64,000 bases of DNA. Source: Marsupella aquatica (lineage: Eukaryota; Marchantiophyta). The position numbers and the translations under genes are program-made. The notes below the pieces were generated by a model. The model ran no database searches, was not told the origin of the DNA, and saw only the letters and a list, made by a program, of their open reading frames with translations. The DNA lies in the NCBI GenBank assembly GCA_973895155.1, contig OZ316891.1, forward strand, positions 21,266,001 to 21,330,000, in the 5' to 3' direction. Shown here one piece after another: positions 22,156-33,865 of this stretch; the stretch's first letter is position 1; each line of letters opens with the position of its first letter.

Positions 22156-23112
22156 TGTAATTATTTGCTGCACTTATCAATAAATGCTTTTAACACATGT
22201 GTTTTAATGCATCTATATTCTTATAGACTGAAAATGCCCTTATGTATTTGTAGTTTAGTGACGGGCAACCTGCACTAGACTGTGCATTTATTGGTGCATT
22301 TACAAAATAATTTGCTCTATTACTGGGGACTACACAACCACCCTGCAATTACCCACTTAATGTAGTTAAACAGTCTGCACTTATTCATGGTAGACTGTAT
22401 AATGTTCCAAAAATCTCTACCAAATTCATTTTAGGGTTTTAGGTAGATGGTAAATAAAATAAAAACCTCAATGAATCGAAAGAAAAGGCCCAGATGGACT
22501 AAGACATTGTCCTTGCCCATCCCATGAACTGCATAAAGCGGTCATCACTTTTACACCGAAAAGAAAAAAAAGAGCCCGTCATGGATCCCTGTTGACAACT
22601 TTTACTACCTTTGGAAGTAGTCAAGGCGTCATTGTGATCCTAAGCAATGGCATGATGTCTTGATGTTGTTTAGGTTCAAGGTCATCAAGTAATCAAGATA
22701 CCAATAAAATCAGTTGGATAATGTAATTGAAATAGGCTGCAAAGGGCAAGGAGACTGTGTACAAGTTAAATTTCAATAAAAAATGTAAACAGTGTTATCT
22801 CAGTCAGTTTCAATGTTCTGAGCAAATCCATCCAAGCTTTGCCGATCCATCTGGGCTTCATCGACAAAGTGGAGGTCCATCTGGGCTTCATAGACAAAGT
22901 GGAGGTCCATCTGCGCTTTAGTTTCAAATGAAACTATGAAAAAAGGAATTTAATAAGATGACTTTGCTGCAAAGATAGAACCTCTCATAGGATGGACTTT
23001 TCAGATTTGGTGTCACAGTCCGTCGACTGACACTCAGTGTGTCACACTACAACTGTTCTCGTACCCCTTTTTAACTGCACTCGTTCCCCTCGTACCTTTT
23101 CCCTTTCTTTTC

Positions 23113-23167
23113 TTTCGTTTCGTTCGTTTCGTTTCGTTTCGTTCGTTTCGTTTCGTTTCGTTTCGTT
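23113..23167. repeat. (TTTCG)n microsatellite
   Basis: About ten units of TTTCG, with occasional loss of a T, lie about 1.2 kb upstream of the MFS transporter start. Confidence 0.95.
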
Positions 23168-24003
23168 CCTCTTGCTCGGCATTTCTCTTCGTTTGCTGGG
23201 TGATTTTGTCAGCCCCCGAGCATCTGTGTCTTGAGTTAGCAGCAGCAGCAGCATGATCCACTGCATCTAGTGATGGTCCAGTTTTGTTTTCCGTGGGGCT
23301 TCCTGCCAACAGTTTAAGTGACTTGGTTCTTTTTTCCTCTGGTCCTCTGCATGAACATCGAGAAGGAGGTCTGATCTCTCTTCAGCATTCGTGAGGTTTT
23401 TGAAAGGGGTGGGTGAAGGATGTTGCTGTAGAGCTCACGATAGATAGACGACAGGGAGACTGGTTGGTAGCAGTAGTACCGTCGCCACGCCGCTCGAGGC
23501 GGGCGAGGTGTCCCTGCAATCAGTCGGCCAGACAGATGGTCGGGAGGAGAGCACTCAGCAGCTACTGAATTGCGAATAGTCATTGTGCACGATTCCACTG
23601 CAAAAAAATCATGCTCGATCGGCCATCTCTCTTCTGAGATCCGTCGACAGGGGGTGATTGCAGCAGTTTAAGTAAAGCATCAGCGCTCACGTCCTCCTGC
23701 CCAAAGAAGTTCTCTCGTTTCTTCTTCTTCGGAATCGAATGGTTTTTCATTACCATCAAGATTTTCGCTCGGACCTTGTGCTCAGCACCGTGGTGAGACA
23801 GACGCCATATAACGGTGGTGATTTGTTGATCTTCTTATTGGCCCTTAGACTAGAACCCCCCTAGTGATCGATGGGCCAGAAAGCAGTCTTGGTCGTAGAA
23901 ATGGTGTAGGACTCTTTGGCTCGGCTGCCTCAGCTCAGTTTAGCTCAGCTCAGCCTAGCTCGGCTCTGGCTCTTGTTTGTGAGCATTCATTTGTTGGAGT
24001 AGC

Positions 24004-24006
<3 letters not shown>

Positions 24007-24036
<30 letters not shown>
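24007..24036. repeat. (GA)n microsatellite
   Basis: An uninterrupted run of about 15 GA units lies about 310 bp upstream of the ATG of the transporter, probably in its 5' leader or promoter. GA runs in plants can bind BBR/BPC factors; that role here is inference. Confidence 0.95.
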
Positions 24037-24038
<2 letters not shown>

Positions 24039-24344
24039 TTGGAGACCTGGCGAGAGAGACGTGGCTTTCAGTTCAATCACACTGTGATGTCGAGTTTATA
24101 GATAAACAACCTACAGTTGTTTGCTGATTATGACTGTTGATGAATACTTTCGTTCATCCAGAAAATGTCCAGTAGTTTCACTTCATTAGCAGTCAAACGT
24201 GCCACTTAACAAATTTGAAACCGAAAATGGAGAATATCATTTCTTGAACATCAACTCTTGAACCTTTCGAAGGTTGGGAAGGCTAGAGCCGTCATATGAT
24301 ATATTATCTTATCAGTAGCAACGAGAAGTGAGGGGAGAGGGAGA

Positions 24345-25976
24345 ATGAGAGTGATGGAAATCGAAGGGCGAAGGGTTGGAATGGCGTCGCGCTTGAAAGG
24401 GTGGCGGCAGCATAGGACGCTCGTGCTGGTGATAATTGCTTCCATTCTGGAGAGAGCAGACGTGGCAGTGATCCCAGCTGTGTACAGAGAAATAGGCTTG
24501 GCGATGCATTTCAATCCAACCTCAATAGGCGTTTTCAGGCTGGTGCAGATGCTCACGCAGGCAATCTCTTCCCCATTTGCTGGATACCTTGCATTGCGCT
24601 ACAAGCGGACGAGAGTGATCGCAGGGGGAGCATTCGTGTCCACCATCGCCACGTTCAGCATCGGCATTTCCACCACCTTCCCCCAGATAGCCTTTTCCAT
24701 AGCTCTCAACAGTCTGGGCGTGGCTGTCACCTGGCCGGCGATCCAATCCCTCATAGCGGATGCCACCGATGAGAGCAACAGAGGAACTACTTTTGGATGG
24801 CTCCAACTCACGTCTCACGGAGGAGCGCTCTTTGGTGGAGTGACTGCTGTGCTGCTGGCCGGCACCTCCGTGTTGGGTATCTCTGGATGGCGGGTGGCGT
24901 TCTTTCTCATGTCCGCCCTCTCGCTCCTCATTGCCGTCTCTCTCCAACTCTTTGCAGAAGAACCAGTTCAGAATTCTGGCTCTCCTCTTGGTGCTGGTGG
25001 TTGGGGCGAAGAATTAGCCAAATCCACAATGGAAAATGGAGGAGAAGGAGAAGGAGAATTAGCAGCTTGCATAGAGAAAAAACCTTTCCACGTCAAAGCA
25101 GCTAGGGAGCAATGGAAGGACATGTTAGAGGACGTGAGGCTGGTCGTGGGGGTGAAGACGTTCCAGATGATAGTGCTGCAAGGCATGGTGGTGTCCATCG
25201 GATGGTCCGCCCTCTCGTTCTCGACCATGTGGTTGGAGTTGGTCGGATTCTCCCATCCCCAGACGGCAACCATTTTGGGGCTCTTCATCCTGGCAGGATC
25301 TCTGGGAGGTCTCTTCGGAGGATTCATGGGGGACCGAATCACTAGAGTACTACCCAATGCAGGGAGGATCATTCTAGCTCAGTTCAGCAATGGGATTGCC
25401 GTTCCCTTCACCACAATTCTGCTGCTTCTGCTGACGGTGAACCCCTCCACGCCCTTCTATCACGGCCTGGTGTTCTTCCTGATGGGGTGCTGCATGTCCT
25501 GGACGGCACCGGCCGCGAACTATCCCATCATGGCCGAGATCGTGCCCTCCAAGTCCCGCACGAACGTCTACGCTCTGGAGAAGGGATTCGTCAGCATTCT
25601 GGGAGCCTTCTCTCCGCCGCTTGTGGGGCTGATGTCTGAGAAGGTCTTCGGCTACGTACCCGTTCCAAAAGGAGCTGACGGAAAGCTCCTCGTGAGCATG
25701 GATAGGAAGAATGCCGTGGCTCTAGGCCATGCTATGTACGCTTGCGCTGGACTGCCTTTCTTACTTTGTTGCCTGTTGTTCACTCCACTCTACTGGTATT
25801 ATCCCAGGGATCGTGACCATGTCCGTGATCAGCTTCAAGCAGGTCAGAATCCACAAGATCTATCTGCAGGAGAGAAAGCCCAGTTTTGCATCATCCCAGA
25901 GGACGAGGAGGAGCCTCTGGGAGACGAGAACGAAGACTCGCGCGGCCTTTTAGGCCAAAAGCTGAGATCAGTTTAG
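24345..25976 (+). CDS. Major facilitator superfamily transporter, UNE2/spinster-like
   Basis: A single uninterrupted 543-residue frame encodes a 12-helix major facilitator. The family includes Arabidopsis UNE2 (At1g78130) and relatives, with distant similarity to Spinster carriers; substrates are not firmly known. Visible features are a first helix with LVLVIIASILERAD (about 26-39), the loop IADATDESNRGTTFGWLQ (137-154), which is the family hallmark, and GWRVAFFLMSALSLLIAV (181-198). A variable acidic loop follows (about 205-262), then GSLGGLFGGFMGDRITR (318-334) starting the second half, and KSRTNVYALEKGFVSILG (403-420). The C-terminus is acidic and cytosolic in prediction. The first ATG is used; Met13 is an alternative. 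No intron is needed. No neighbouring gene suggests a pathway. It probably sits in a plasma or internal membrane. Confidence 0.93.
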   Translation: MRVMEIEGRRVGMASRLKGWRQHRTLVLVIIASILERADVAVIPAVYREIGLAMHFNPTSIGVFRLVQMLTQAISSPFAGYLALRYKRTRVIAGGAFVSTIATFSIGISTTFPQIAFSIALNSLGVAVTWPAIQSLIADATDESNRGTTFGWLQLTSHGGALFGGVTAVLLAGTSVLGISGWRVAFFLMSALSLLIAVSLQLFAEEPVQNSGSPLGAGGWGEELAKSTMENGGEGEGELAACIEKKPFHVKAAREQWKDMLEDVRLVVGVKTFQMIVLQGMVVSIGWSALSFSTMWLELVGFSHPQTATILGLFILAGSLGGLFGGFMGDRITRVLPNAGRIILAQFSNGIAVPFTTILLLLLTVNPSTPFYHGLVFFLMGCCMSWTAPAANYPIMAEIVPSKSRTNVYALEKGFVSILGAFSPPLVGLMSEKVFGYVPVPKGADGKLLVSMDRKNAVALGHAMYACAGLPFLLCCLLFTPLYWYYPRDRDHVRDQLQAGQNPQDLSAGEKAQFCIIPEDEEEPLGDENEDSRGLLGQKLRSV

Positions 25977-27741
25977 TACAGTCGTCCAAGTTCTGCCATA
26001 GTTATCACCGGCACAACGGTTAAAAGAAGGATGCCTCACACTTTCCGCCGTCCTCGGGGGAGCCTCTGAGCAATTGATAAAAAGTTATACTCACTTCCGA
26101 AAACATGTATCTGTTTTTTCCAGTGTCATCGTCAGTCACGCAATGGAATTCGTGATTGAACTAGTGACCTCGATACAAGCTATCTCCACATGCCAAAAGT
26201 GCCACAACTCCAGAGGTTCGAATGACCAGAACTGGATGTAATCCAAGACAAGGTCTTTCTGCAGAGTCTGCCTCTGATCGGAGGTGACTCAACTAATGAC
26301 ACAGCACAATCCATTCATGCAAATCCAGCGTTGGCGAGGTGGAAACTTCACTGTTCATATATTAGGCCAAATCCAAGGCAGAAGGTATACATGGACAGGT
26401 TCACTTTGAGGTGATCCTCATTCTGAAATATGTTGGTGCCCCATCCCCAAGAATGAATACAGTTATAATTGCAGAGAGAAATAGTTGCGAGTACTGTTCT
26501 TCCGATCAAATTTTCACCGATAGCAAGCGAGTTCTGACCCGGGCTGTGTACAGGAGGACGCATCCATGTTTTGATTTGAAGTAAGCGAAATAAGTACATA
26601 CACAATCGGTCCAGTTTGGTCACCATGTCTGGAGAATGAACCACTGAGAAGAGCAGCGTCATCCGTCACATCATTTTGCGTACTTTGATGGTAACAAAAC
26701 GATATGCGTAAGAAGTTCGCTTCCTCGTATCCTGGGAATCCATTCCATTTCCTAGCCGAAGCTTTAGAGGCAATAATCGAACGCATGGCAGGCCAAGATG
26801 TTTGTACTGCAAGACCTCGTGGCGTTTACTCTGACCTCCCAGGAACTTCATCAGAAAAAGGGCTCTACTAATGAGAGCACACAATGAGTGGATTTGAAAC
26901 CTTTGCAGCAGATTATTCCACTGGTCCTTGCCAACAGACACAACTCGAAAATTGTAACTTAAGTTTTTAGGCTCCAAGCTCCAACTCATTCTCTGCCAAC
27001 TACTATTAAAACACTAGTGAAGCTTCAGCACATGCCTGGGAGCTGGTATTATATCGCTCGCACCAGACAGGTCCGCCCCATACTCAGGTCTTGACACTCC
27101 GCAGTGCAGCAACTGGCACATTCTACCACAGAAAACCTCTAGCGATGCAATAGAATTTCGTCACACTGCGACAATATGAACAGGGAGTCGACGAGATAGC
27201 AAGTTTCGGTACGACATGCTTTCCAAGATCAGGAGGCATTTCATGCCACACGCGACTCAGCTGTTCTGGAAAAGTCACTTGATAGTCAGTTCTAATTCGA
27301 TACATCACAAGACAAGTGATGCGCTGTGACCTCTTAACAAGCAATGGACGCTGCTCTCCAAGGCTTACACACACACAACTCGCTGTCGTCAAGCATGATA
27401 AAGGGCACACCACTGAGGAATAAGATCAGACCATAGACCAAGTACGAGTACTCAACTTTGTAAAGTATAAAACCCTTCCCTTGACAAAAACGTTTCAAGA
27501 AGAGTTAATTTCCTCCAACTTCCTATACACTTGTCTAGCTTCCTGTCAAGCATTCTACAAGGATTCGAGTGGCATCCCCTAGGCCTCGACTGCTTTCACA
27601 CTGGTGAGGTTATACAAGATTTTTTAATAAAGAATTCGTCGTCTACAACTCGGCTCAAATGTGCCGAGGGTCCAGCACACAAGCTAATATCTGTTCAAAT
27701 ATCAAGAACTATACAAATTTTGGCCAACAACTATGAACAAA
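25977..27741. other. Intergenic, downstream of MFS and VPS37
   Basis: This is the space between two convergent genes and must hold both 3' untranslated regions. Frames at 26,348-26,989 and 27,123-27,413 show no protein similarity and no consistent exon structure. Confidence 0.45.
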
Positions 27742-30577
27742 CTATCCTGGAGTTGTCAAGGACGTCATGGCTGCAAGCCTTGTTAGTGTCCGCTTATGGT
27801 AAAGGATGCGTTGTTTTCTGTATTTAGAAATGAATTCAGCCATATCTATCTCGCCCTGAAGAACCTGCAGATGAGTTTTCTCAGACTCCTCGTCAGCATC
27901 GTTTGCTGCTTCTGCAAAATGTAACACAAAAGTAGTTGGACTTTGTTTAAGAAGAGCCTGATGAGAATGGAAATGGAAAGTGATAAGAGAACAGATTTCA
28001 CCTCCTCGAGTTTGGATTGTTCACAACTATCTCGTCATCACTGACTTTTGGAACTTCAAAGAGAGGACATACCCTGAAGCCGATCTAATAGGGAGGCCGG
28101 AGAATATTGTCCATTGATTTCCTTCTCCCGCTTCTCAACCTCCTCAAAGCTCTCACGAGCAGCTGCTAGCTGTGTGTTTCTAATAATCATACACTACAGG
28201 ACGAAACAGAAAATAAGATACCATCACATCTCCATGACCTATTTGCAATGGCTAGACAGCAGAACTTTATCACCTCTGCTTTATCTCAAAACCTCATTGC
28301 ACTCAAAGCAGGAGTTGGTGAAGCTTCCCTACAGCACAATACTTCTGTAACCAAAAGTGGTGTTTTCCACCACCGCACAACAGATCGTGTGCACTATGAG
28401 AACAGAACATGATCGCTTCAATCAGCTGAATTAACCTTTGCCTGAGATGCTAAGCAAGGGAAAAAAACAACGCTCGACAATTACGAGAAAACTCAGGTTC
28501 GCAAAGTAGCAGAGATCTGTCAAGACCAAACGATCAGTAGGGCACGGATTCTTATTACCTGATTTCGAAGCTCAGCAATCTCTGCCTCCTTGCCCAAATT
28601 ATGCCCTGATCACGGAAGACAATTGATGAATTTCAAAAACGGGAACAAATGGACTGCAAGGCGTGCTATTTCCGACCTTGACTTTGATATGCTCAAGAAA
28701 ATTTAAGTGGTTCGAAGAGCAATTTTCTATCTACTCAGAATGGACCAATACGGGCGGACAAGCTTCTGCCCGTCGCTTATCATTAACATGATAATATGTC
28801 AAAGACTGATGAAACAAACTCTATAAGATACAATTGTAAGGTATGGTAAACTGACAGCAGTCTAGCTGTACGTTAATCACAGTATCGTCTTGTGCAAGTC
28901 TTAGAAAACGACATGGAACGCTTAATCGAGATAAACAAGGAGAAATTTTGTCAACATTCCTACCAAAGAATCAATTGCGACATGCGTGTCCTGCTCTGAA
29001 AGTGATCTGCACATGCTGTCAGGAGTATGCATTAAAGGTCAAAGCCAACTCACTTGCAAGTTCTACATTCCCTTTCTTTAGGTCGTTACGGAGCTGCAAA
29101 ATCAAAGACAGGGTACCAACTCAGTTGTAAATCTCAAAATCCCCTGGAACAAACACAACTTGGTGACAATAACCTACCCACAAACCTACAGCTTTGAAGA
29201 TTACCATTATTGATCCATCCTTGCCAAGTATGCAGAAATCTAGCAGTCTGAATCACCAAATCAATACAAATAGTCTTGCCAGGACGTGTTCAAAGCACAA
29301 GCACGACATACCGCATCTAGATGTCGGACTTGATCAAGCGAATGTAAAAACGACGTGTACATGTCTTTATCCAATAGCAGAGCACGGAGCTCGTCCACTC
29401 TGCACCCACAACCATAGTCTATGAGAACGGGCCCTAAATTAGGGCATTCATCGAATCACCAAGCGGACACTCAAGATAGGGAATTTGGCGCTATCGGGAA
29501 GGAACACAGGTGATAGAATGTGTCTTGGGCACCACGAATGCAATAATAAAATTGGGAAGACCTTCTATCCCTGGCGCCAGGTAATCAGAATTTGATAGAG
29601 ATTTGGCAGCTTTCTATACTCGACATGGAGGCACTCTAACCTCAAATAGACACGAGGACTCGAGGATTGCGATTTATAGAAACTAAGAGATTGGCTGTCC
29701 AGTACTCGGCTATTCCACAGCAACTATAAGAGCTTGGAAAATTAGCCTCGAAAGCTCAAGTGCCAGAATTAAAATTTTCCACATGTAAACCAATATTCGT
29801 GGACGGTTTCCTAACAGTTTCCCAACCCAATCCAACATAACTCTCCCGAGGCTACTCCACAATGAATTCTTACTATGAATCTCGATAACTTATTCGCAAA
29901 GCTTTCCGTGCAGATAAAATATTTCCAACAAGCCGGTAGGTTAAGCAGGTTTCCACACAATTGTCGCGACATACAGACAGGCTGCTCAAATTTGGCACAC
30001 CAAACGTGTCTCAACGACGGTGACCTAAAATCCAAGAACAAGGTTCGCTATTTGCATATAAGAGAGAAATCGCAATCCAGTCCAGGTTACTATTCTTGAT
30101 CAACAACACAGGGAATCAAAGTCCAATAATAGGTATTCGTGAGCAGGAGTCTCACCCGGAGAGTTCGGTGAAATCCTTTCTAGAGGAAGGTAGGCAGGAC
30201 TCGTTCACTTCTAGAGGAAGAAAGATGAAAAACCTCGAGAGTTAAAGGGAGAACAGCAAGTAAACGTACCCCTTATCCTTAAGGGCAGGATGGGCGTTGC
30301 TGATGGAAGGCATTGGACGCGGAGACTGGGAAGAGTTGGTGGCAGGGGAGCGCGGCCTAGGAGAGTCACTGCTCGTCGCTGCACTGGTTCTGGAAAGGGG
30401 ATTCCTTGTAGATAGCCCGGAGCTGGGGGAGTTAAAAGACGAGCTTGTAGAAGGGCCCATCACAGAAGGTGGATACCACGACTGAGTGGGAATGAATGGC
30501 GTCCCCGAATCCGCTGCCACTGGCTGATGCTGTTGCTGTGGCGGCCGTCCGCCTTCTCTCATCACCACCCCATCCAT
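27742..30577 (-). CDS. VPS37: ESCRT-I subunit VPS37 (Mod_r domain), six coding exons
   Basis: Splicing the exons 30577-30270, 29399-29312, 29093-29054, 28605-28559, 28193-28073 and 27911-27742 gives 257 residues with GT-AG introns and matching phases. The N-terminal third is proline/serine-rich with FIPTQSWYPPS, as in plant VPS37. The Mod_r domain (about 98-250) has DELRALLLDKDMYTSFLHSL, GKEAEIAELRNQ, CMIIRNTQLAAARESFEE, YSPASLLDRLQ and ISKYRKQRILYHKR. VPS37 joins VPS23 and VPS28 in ESCRT-I, which sorts ubiquitinated membrane proteins at multivesicular endosomes. An in-frame stop lies at 30,653-30,655, and the first ATG after it is 30577. Arabidopsis homologues are about 217 residues; the extra length is in the N-terminal linker. 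Assignment is strong; exon edges are by eye. Confidence 0.9.
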
Positions 30578-31340
30578 CAGCTCCCCCAACCCGAATCGAC
30601 TTCCCCCCCCTATTTTCACTAACTTGCCTCCCCCGCCAACCTCCTCGATCAATCACACCACGAGAACGCAACGAACTCTCCTGATCTGCCCTGAGTGCAC
30701 CAAATCCCAAGGCGTTCCGCCCCGCTCTGCCCCGCTCTGCTCTTGCTATCTGCTCTGCCTCTTCTCACTCGCCTTGGTTGGAGCCAAATTGCACTCCGTC
30801 TATAATCGAACGAACCACAAACCTAATTGCTTAAGAAACCTCCCTGACCTTGTTCTCCACAACCGTGCTCCTCCCCTGCTTTCCTCGCAGACAAACCTCC
30901 ACAGTCAATCTCACAACAATCATACCACGCAATAAACACTCTGCCTGATCTGCAAGTAAGCCTCTGGAAGTAAGCCACACACAGCCCTAAACTGCGCGCA
31001 TCAAATCCACAACCTCTTCCGCTTCAGCCTCCTCTCTGCTTCTCGCTCCGCTCCGCTTTCTCCTGCTCTGCGTCCGGCTCGCCTTGGCGGTCGCCGATTC
31101 GACACCTTCCACAGTGATACACCACCAATTCGGAGCCAGCGAACACGGGGAAAAATTCACTACTCCACCTACGACACATACACCACAGACGGGCAGACAG
31201 ATCGATCGGAGCAAGAGCAGGAGCAAGGCAGTTCACTCCAGCCTCGTAGGATACAAAAGAGGGCACGGATTTCTTCGAAAGCGAGGTCTCCAAAAGAATC
31301 CGTCCATCCACAGTGCTGCCACTGTTGCGGCGTCGTCCGG
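30578..31340. other. Upstream region of VPS37
   Basis: This is C-rich, then TCTGCTC-rich, sequence upstream of a minus-strand gene, consistent with a 5' leader and promoter. Long frames on both strands (31,024-31,740) come from biased composition and show no motif. Confidence 0.45.
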
Positions 31341-31455
31341 AAAGAGTGAGGCGATGGCTTTGCCGCAGCGAATGAAGGTCGGCGTGGCGCGTGTATCCCG
31401 TGGCCCCAACACAACACAACCCAGGAGGAGGTGGAGGAGGAGGAGGAGGAGGAAG

Positions 31456-32540
31456 ATTGATGGGAACGAAAAAGAAGCGAGGAAGAAAAGGAACCGACGG
31501 GGACCGACCCACCGAAAGCGAGGGAGGGAGAGAGGGACGAGAGGAACGCTCGAGGAAGAAGAGGACGAGAGGGAGAATTGCAGTGCAAGGAACTATGAGA
31601 CACGGTACCAGACTCGTGACCAAATCTACCTTGTCACAAGGAACTGGAAGACACATCACCAACACATTACCAGACTCGTGACCAAATCTGCTTGGTCACA
31701 ATACGGGTCTCAAAGCTGGTTGAAAGTTGGGTGGTTATAAGTTCCCGACTTCTGGAAAAAAGGGGGAAAAAAATAAATTTGGGGGGGGGGGGAGGTAGCA
31801 TTGATGGGAGTGAAAAAAATGTTGGGAAGTATCCTGGTTACTAGGAAGTCAGTGATAGAAACTCAGCCATGTCATCTTAGGATTAGCTTCAGATTAGTTC
31901 AGGTAGATCAGGCATCACAAGTTAATTGTCCTTTAGGCTTACTTTAGGTTAGCCTAAGATTAGCGGTTAGAATTATGGTAACCTTTTTAGTCCATTGATC
32001 TCTCCTTCTGTGGCGGCTTCACCAGCCACTATTTACTCTGGCCTTCGGGCACTTGTATTAACGAGTAGAAAATCATTCCAACAAAAGATCCAACCAAGAA
32101 AAGGAACCAGCAGGGACCTACCCACCAAACAAGAGGGAGGGAGGGAGCGAGGGAGCGAGGGACAAGAGAAACACTTGAAGAAGAGGAGAATTGAGGTGCA
32201 AGGAACTGTAAGACAGGTACCAGACTTGTGACCAAATCTACCTGGTCATAATAGGGGTCTTAAAGGTTTAGTGACTGCAAGTTCCAGATATATGGTCTAC
32301 CCTGTAACTGCGTATGGAACCCAGTTAAGGAATTTGAGAAATGGGGGAAGGTAGCATTGAAGGGAGCAAAAAAGAAGCCACTGCAAAAAGGAACTAACCA
32401 CCGAACAAGAGGGAGGGAGGGTCAAGAGGAACGAAGAGCACGGAGAGGACAAGAGGGAGAATGGCACTTCAGGGAACTGTAAGACACTACCAGAACCATG
32501 GCCAAATACCTGGTCAAAGTAGGGATGTTCCAAACCTCAT
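31456..32540. repeat. Three diverged copies of a GA-rich module
   Basis: Copies at about 31,456-31,740, 32,090-32,290 and 32,346-32,540 share, in order, a TTGAtGGGAgcgAAAAAGAAG start (partly lost in the second), a GAGGGAGGGAG run, CAAGGAACTGTAAGACA, CCAGACTTGTGACCAAATC and TACCTGGTCA. Identity falls to perhaps 75-85 percent by eye. A G13 run is at about 31,780-31,792. No protein is encoded consistently across the copies. Confidence 0.7.
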
Positions 32541-32790
32541 TTGATGGACCTTAACTTAGTACTTAATGCCCTTCATGATTTTTCCCTTTGTATTTTTCAG
32601 GGCATTTTGGGAGGATAATGCCCCTGTCAAGTTCTTTAGAAAGATTCTCCCCTACTTTGATTGAAGTTACAAAAAACAGAAATCTCTTGGGCATTCAAGT
32701 GTAGTAAGGTCATGTTTAGGAAACATTATGGGCAATATTAACCCTTCAGAAAACTCAAGCTTCTAAACATAACTTTACTGTATACTTAAG

Positions 32791-32966
32791 GTAATGGACA
32801 AAAACAGTTATGGAACACCAACTTTATAATTCATAACCTTTTGCCACAAAGATCGGTGATATGCCATGACATTAAGTAGGTGATGGACAAAAACAGTTAT
32901 GGAATACCAACTTTATAATCCATAACCTTTTGCCAGAGAGACTGGTTGTATGCCACGACAAGTCAC
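32791..32966. repeat. 90-bp tandem duplication, also dispersed
   Basis: Two adjacent copies of about 88 bp share GGACAAAAACAGTTATGGAA, CCAACTTTATAAT and CATAACCTTTTGCCA. A third, more diverged copy with the same flanking continuation (ATGGCCAAAAGCCATCAT) lies at about 38,886-39,065, so this belongs to a dispersed repeat. Confidence 0.85.
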
Positions 32967-33130
32967 AATAGAGGCTAGTGTATTTTATTTTTTTACAGGA
33001 CCGTGGAAAGCTGAGAACAAATGGCCAAAAGCCATCATCCATAGAAATACAAAGAGAAAATCACAGGAGGGGTTTATGGTTTTGACAATAATGTGTAGAG
33101 TATGGTTTCAAACAATTTCAATTCCTAGAT

Positions 33131-33330
33131 GTGGACCCACTAGCTCAGTGGTAGAGCATTACAATGTGCAGGGGAGGGTCCTAGGTTCAATTCCTGTAAA
33201 GGAGTCGTAGAGCACTACAATGTACACTAGACCCGGTCCATGTTGTCAAAAGTTGTAACAACAATACTGCGTTGAATTCCTTGCGGGGTCTATGTTGTCA
33301 AAAGTTGTAACAAGGATAATGACATGTATG
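33131..33330 (+). mobile_element. tRNA-derived SINE
   Basis: An RNA polymerase III A box, TAGCTCAGTGGTAGAGC (from 33,141), and a B box, GGTTCAATTCC (33,184-33,194), are spaced 43 bp apart as in tRNA genes. The sequence cannot form a proper acceptor stem and continues into an unrelated body. That body holds two copies of TGTTGTCAAAAGTTGTAACA about 60 bp apart. This is the structure of a tRNA-headed SINE. The 3' end and target duplications are not fixed. Confidence 0.75.
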
Positions 33331-33865
33331 CTCTGACATAAACATTTACATGCAAGGAAGAATCCCATGATTCCGAGAGGCCTAGAACCAAATAATTATG
33401 CAAGAAAACACAAAATGTATCTCTATAGCTCTGAGAGTCCCTACCGAATGTTGTGATTACTCAAGTTGTTGTCATCGGATTGGGGAAGATGAGGCCAAAA
33501 GTGTAAATTTCTTTTAGTAAATGATGATCCAAATGGCAATTTTTCATTACCATCCACCTGTCATGCAGATTAAGAGCAATCAAAACACCAGTTTCATATC
33601 ATGATATAGGAGTACACACATCCCTTTAGGAGCACTTCACAAATTTCTCTTGGCAAAGCAAACACCACTTTCACAACAATCATGTTATGAATGGTTGTCA
33701 ATGACTAGAATTTGGCCACTTGCAAAGATGAAAAAAACAAAGTGAACTAAATTCAGCTACGCTTTGAAACTACAAATATTACGAAGGTGATGGTTGTACA
33801 CATAAAATCAAAATCCTCAGGAACTCCTAGGGCATGGTCCCCTAGGCAGAGTTAAAATGGTTATC
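33331..33865. other. Intergenic, downstream of the F-box gene
   Basis: AT-rich sequence with no recognised gene; it probably holds the F-box gene's 3' untranslated region at its right edge. Confidence 0.45.

Larger units (their letters stand above)
20170..23000. other. AT-rich intergenic region with short repeats
   Basis: No gene is seen. Contents include a sequence at about 20,510-20,640 related to one at 46,160-46,300, three GTGTGGCTGTT words near 21,040-21,075, a hairpin at 21,604-21,679, a direct duplication at about 21,955-22,155, and three 33-bp-spaced copies of GGTCCATCTGGGCTTCAT near 22,847-22,918. Confidence 0.5.

Noticed and set aside
26348-27413. Minus-strand frames downstream of the MFS gene
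   Set aside because: No motif, no splice chain and biased to 3' untranslated sequence.
28934-28996. Extra VPS37 exon reading SLSEQDTHVAIDSL
   Set aside because: It does not join the neighbouring exons in phase, and skipping it gives the expected family sequence ELARHNLGKEAEIAELRNQ.
31024-31740. Long overlapping frames on both strands (213 and 218 codons)
   Set aside because: They reflect GA/CT-rich and proline/arginine-rich composition with no domain or exon logic.
33131-33202. Functional tRNA gene
   Set aside because: A and B boxes are present but the acceptor stem does not pair and the 3' half is unrelated; it is a SINE head.
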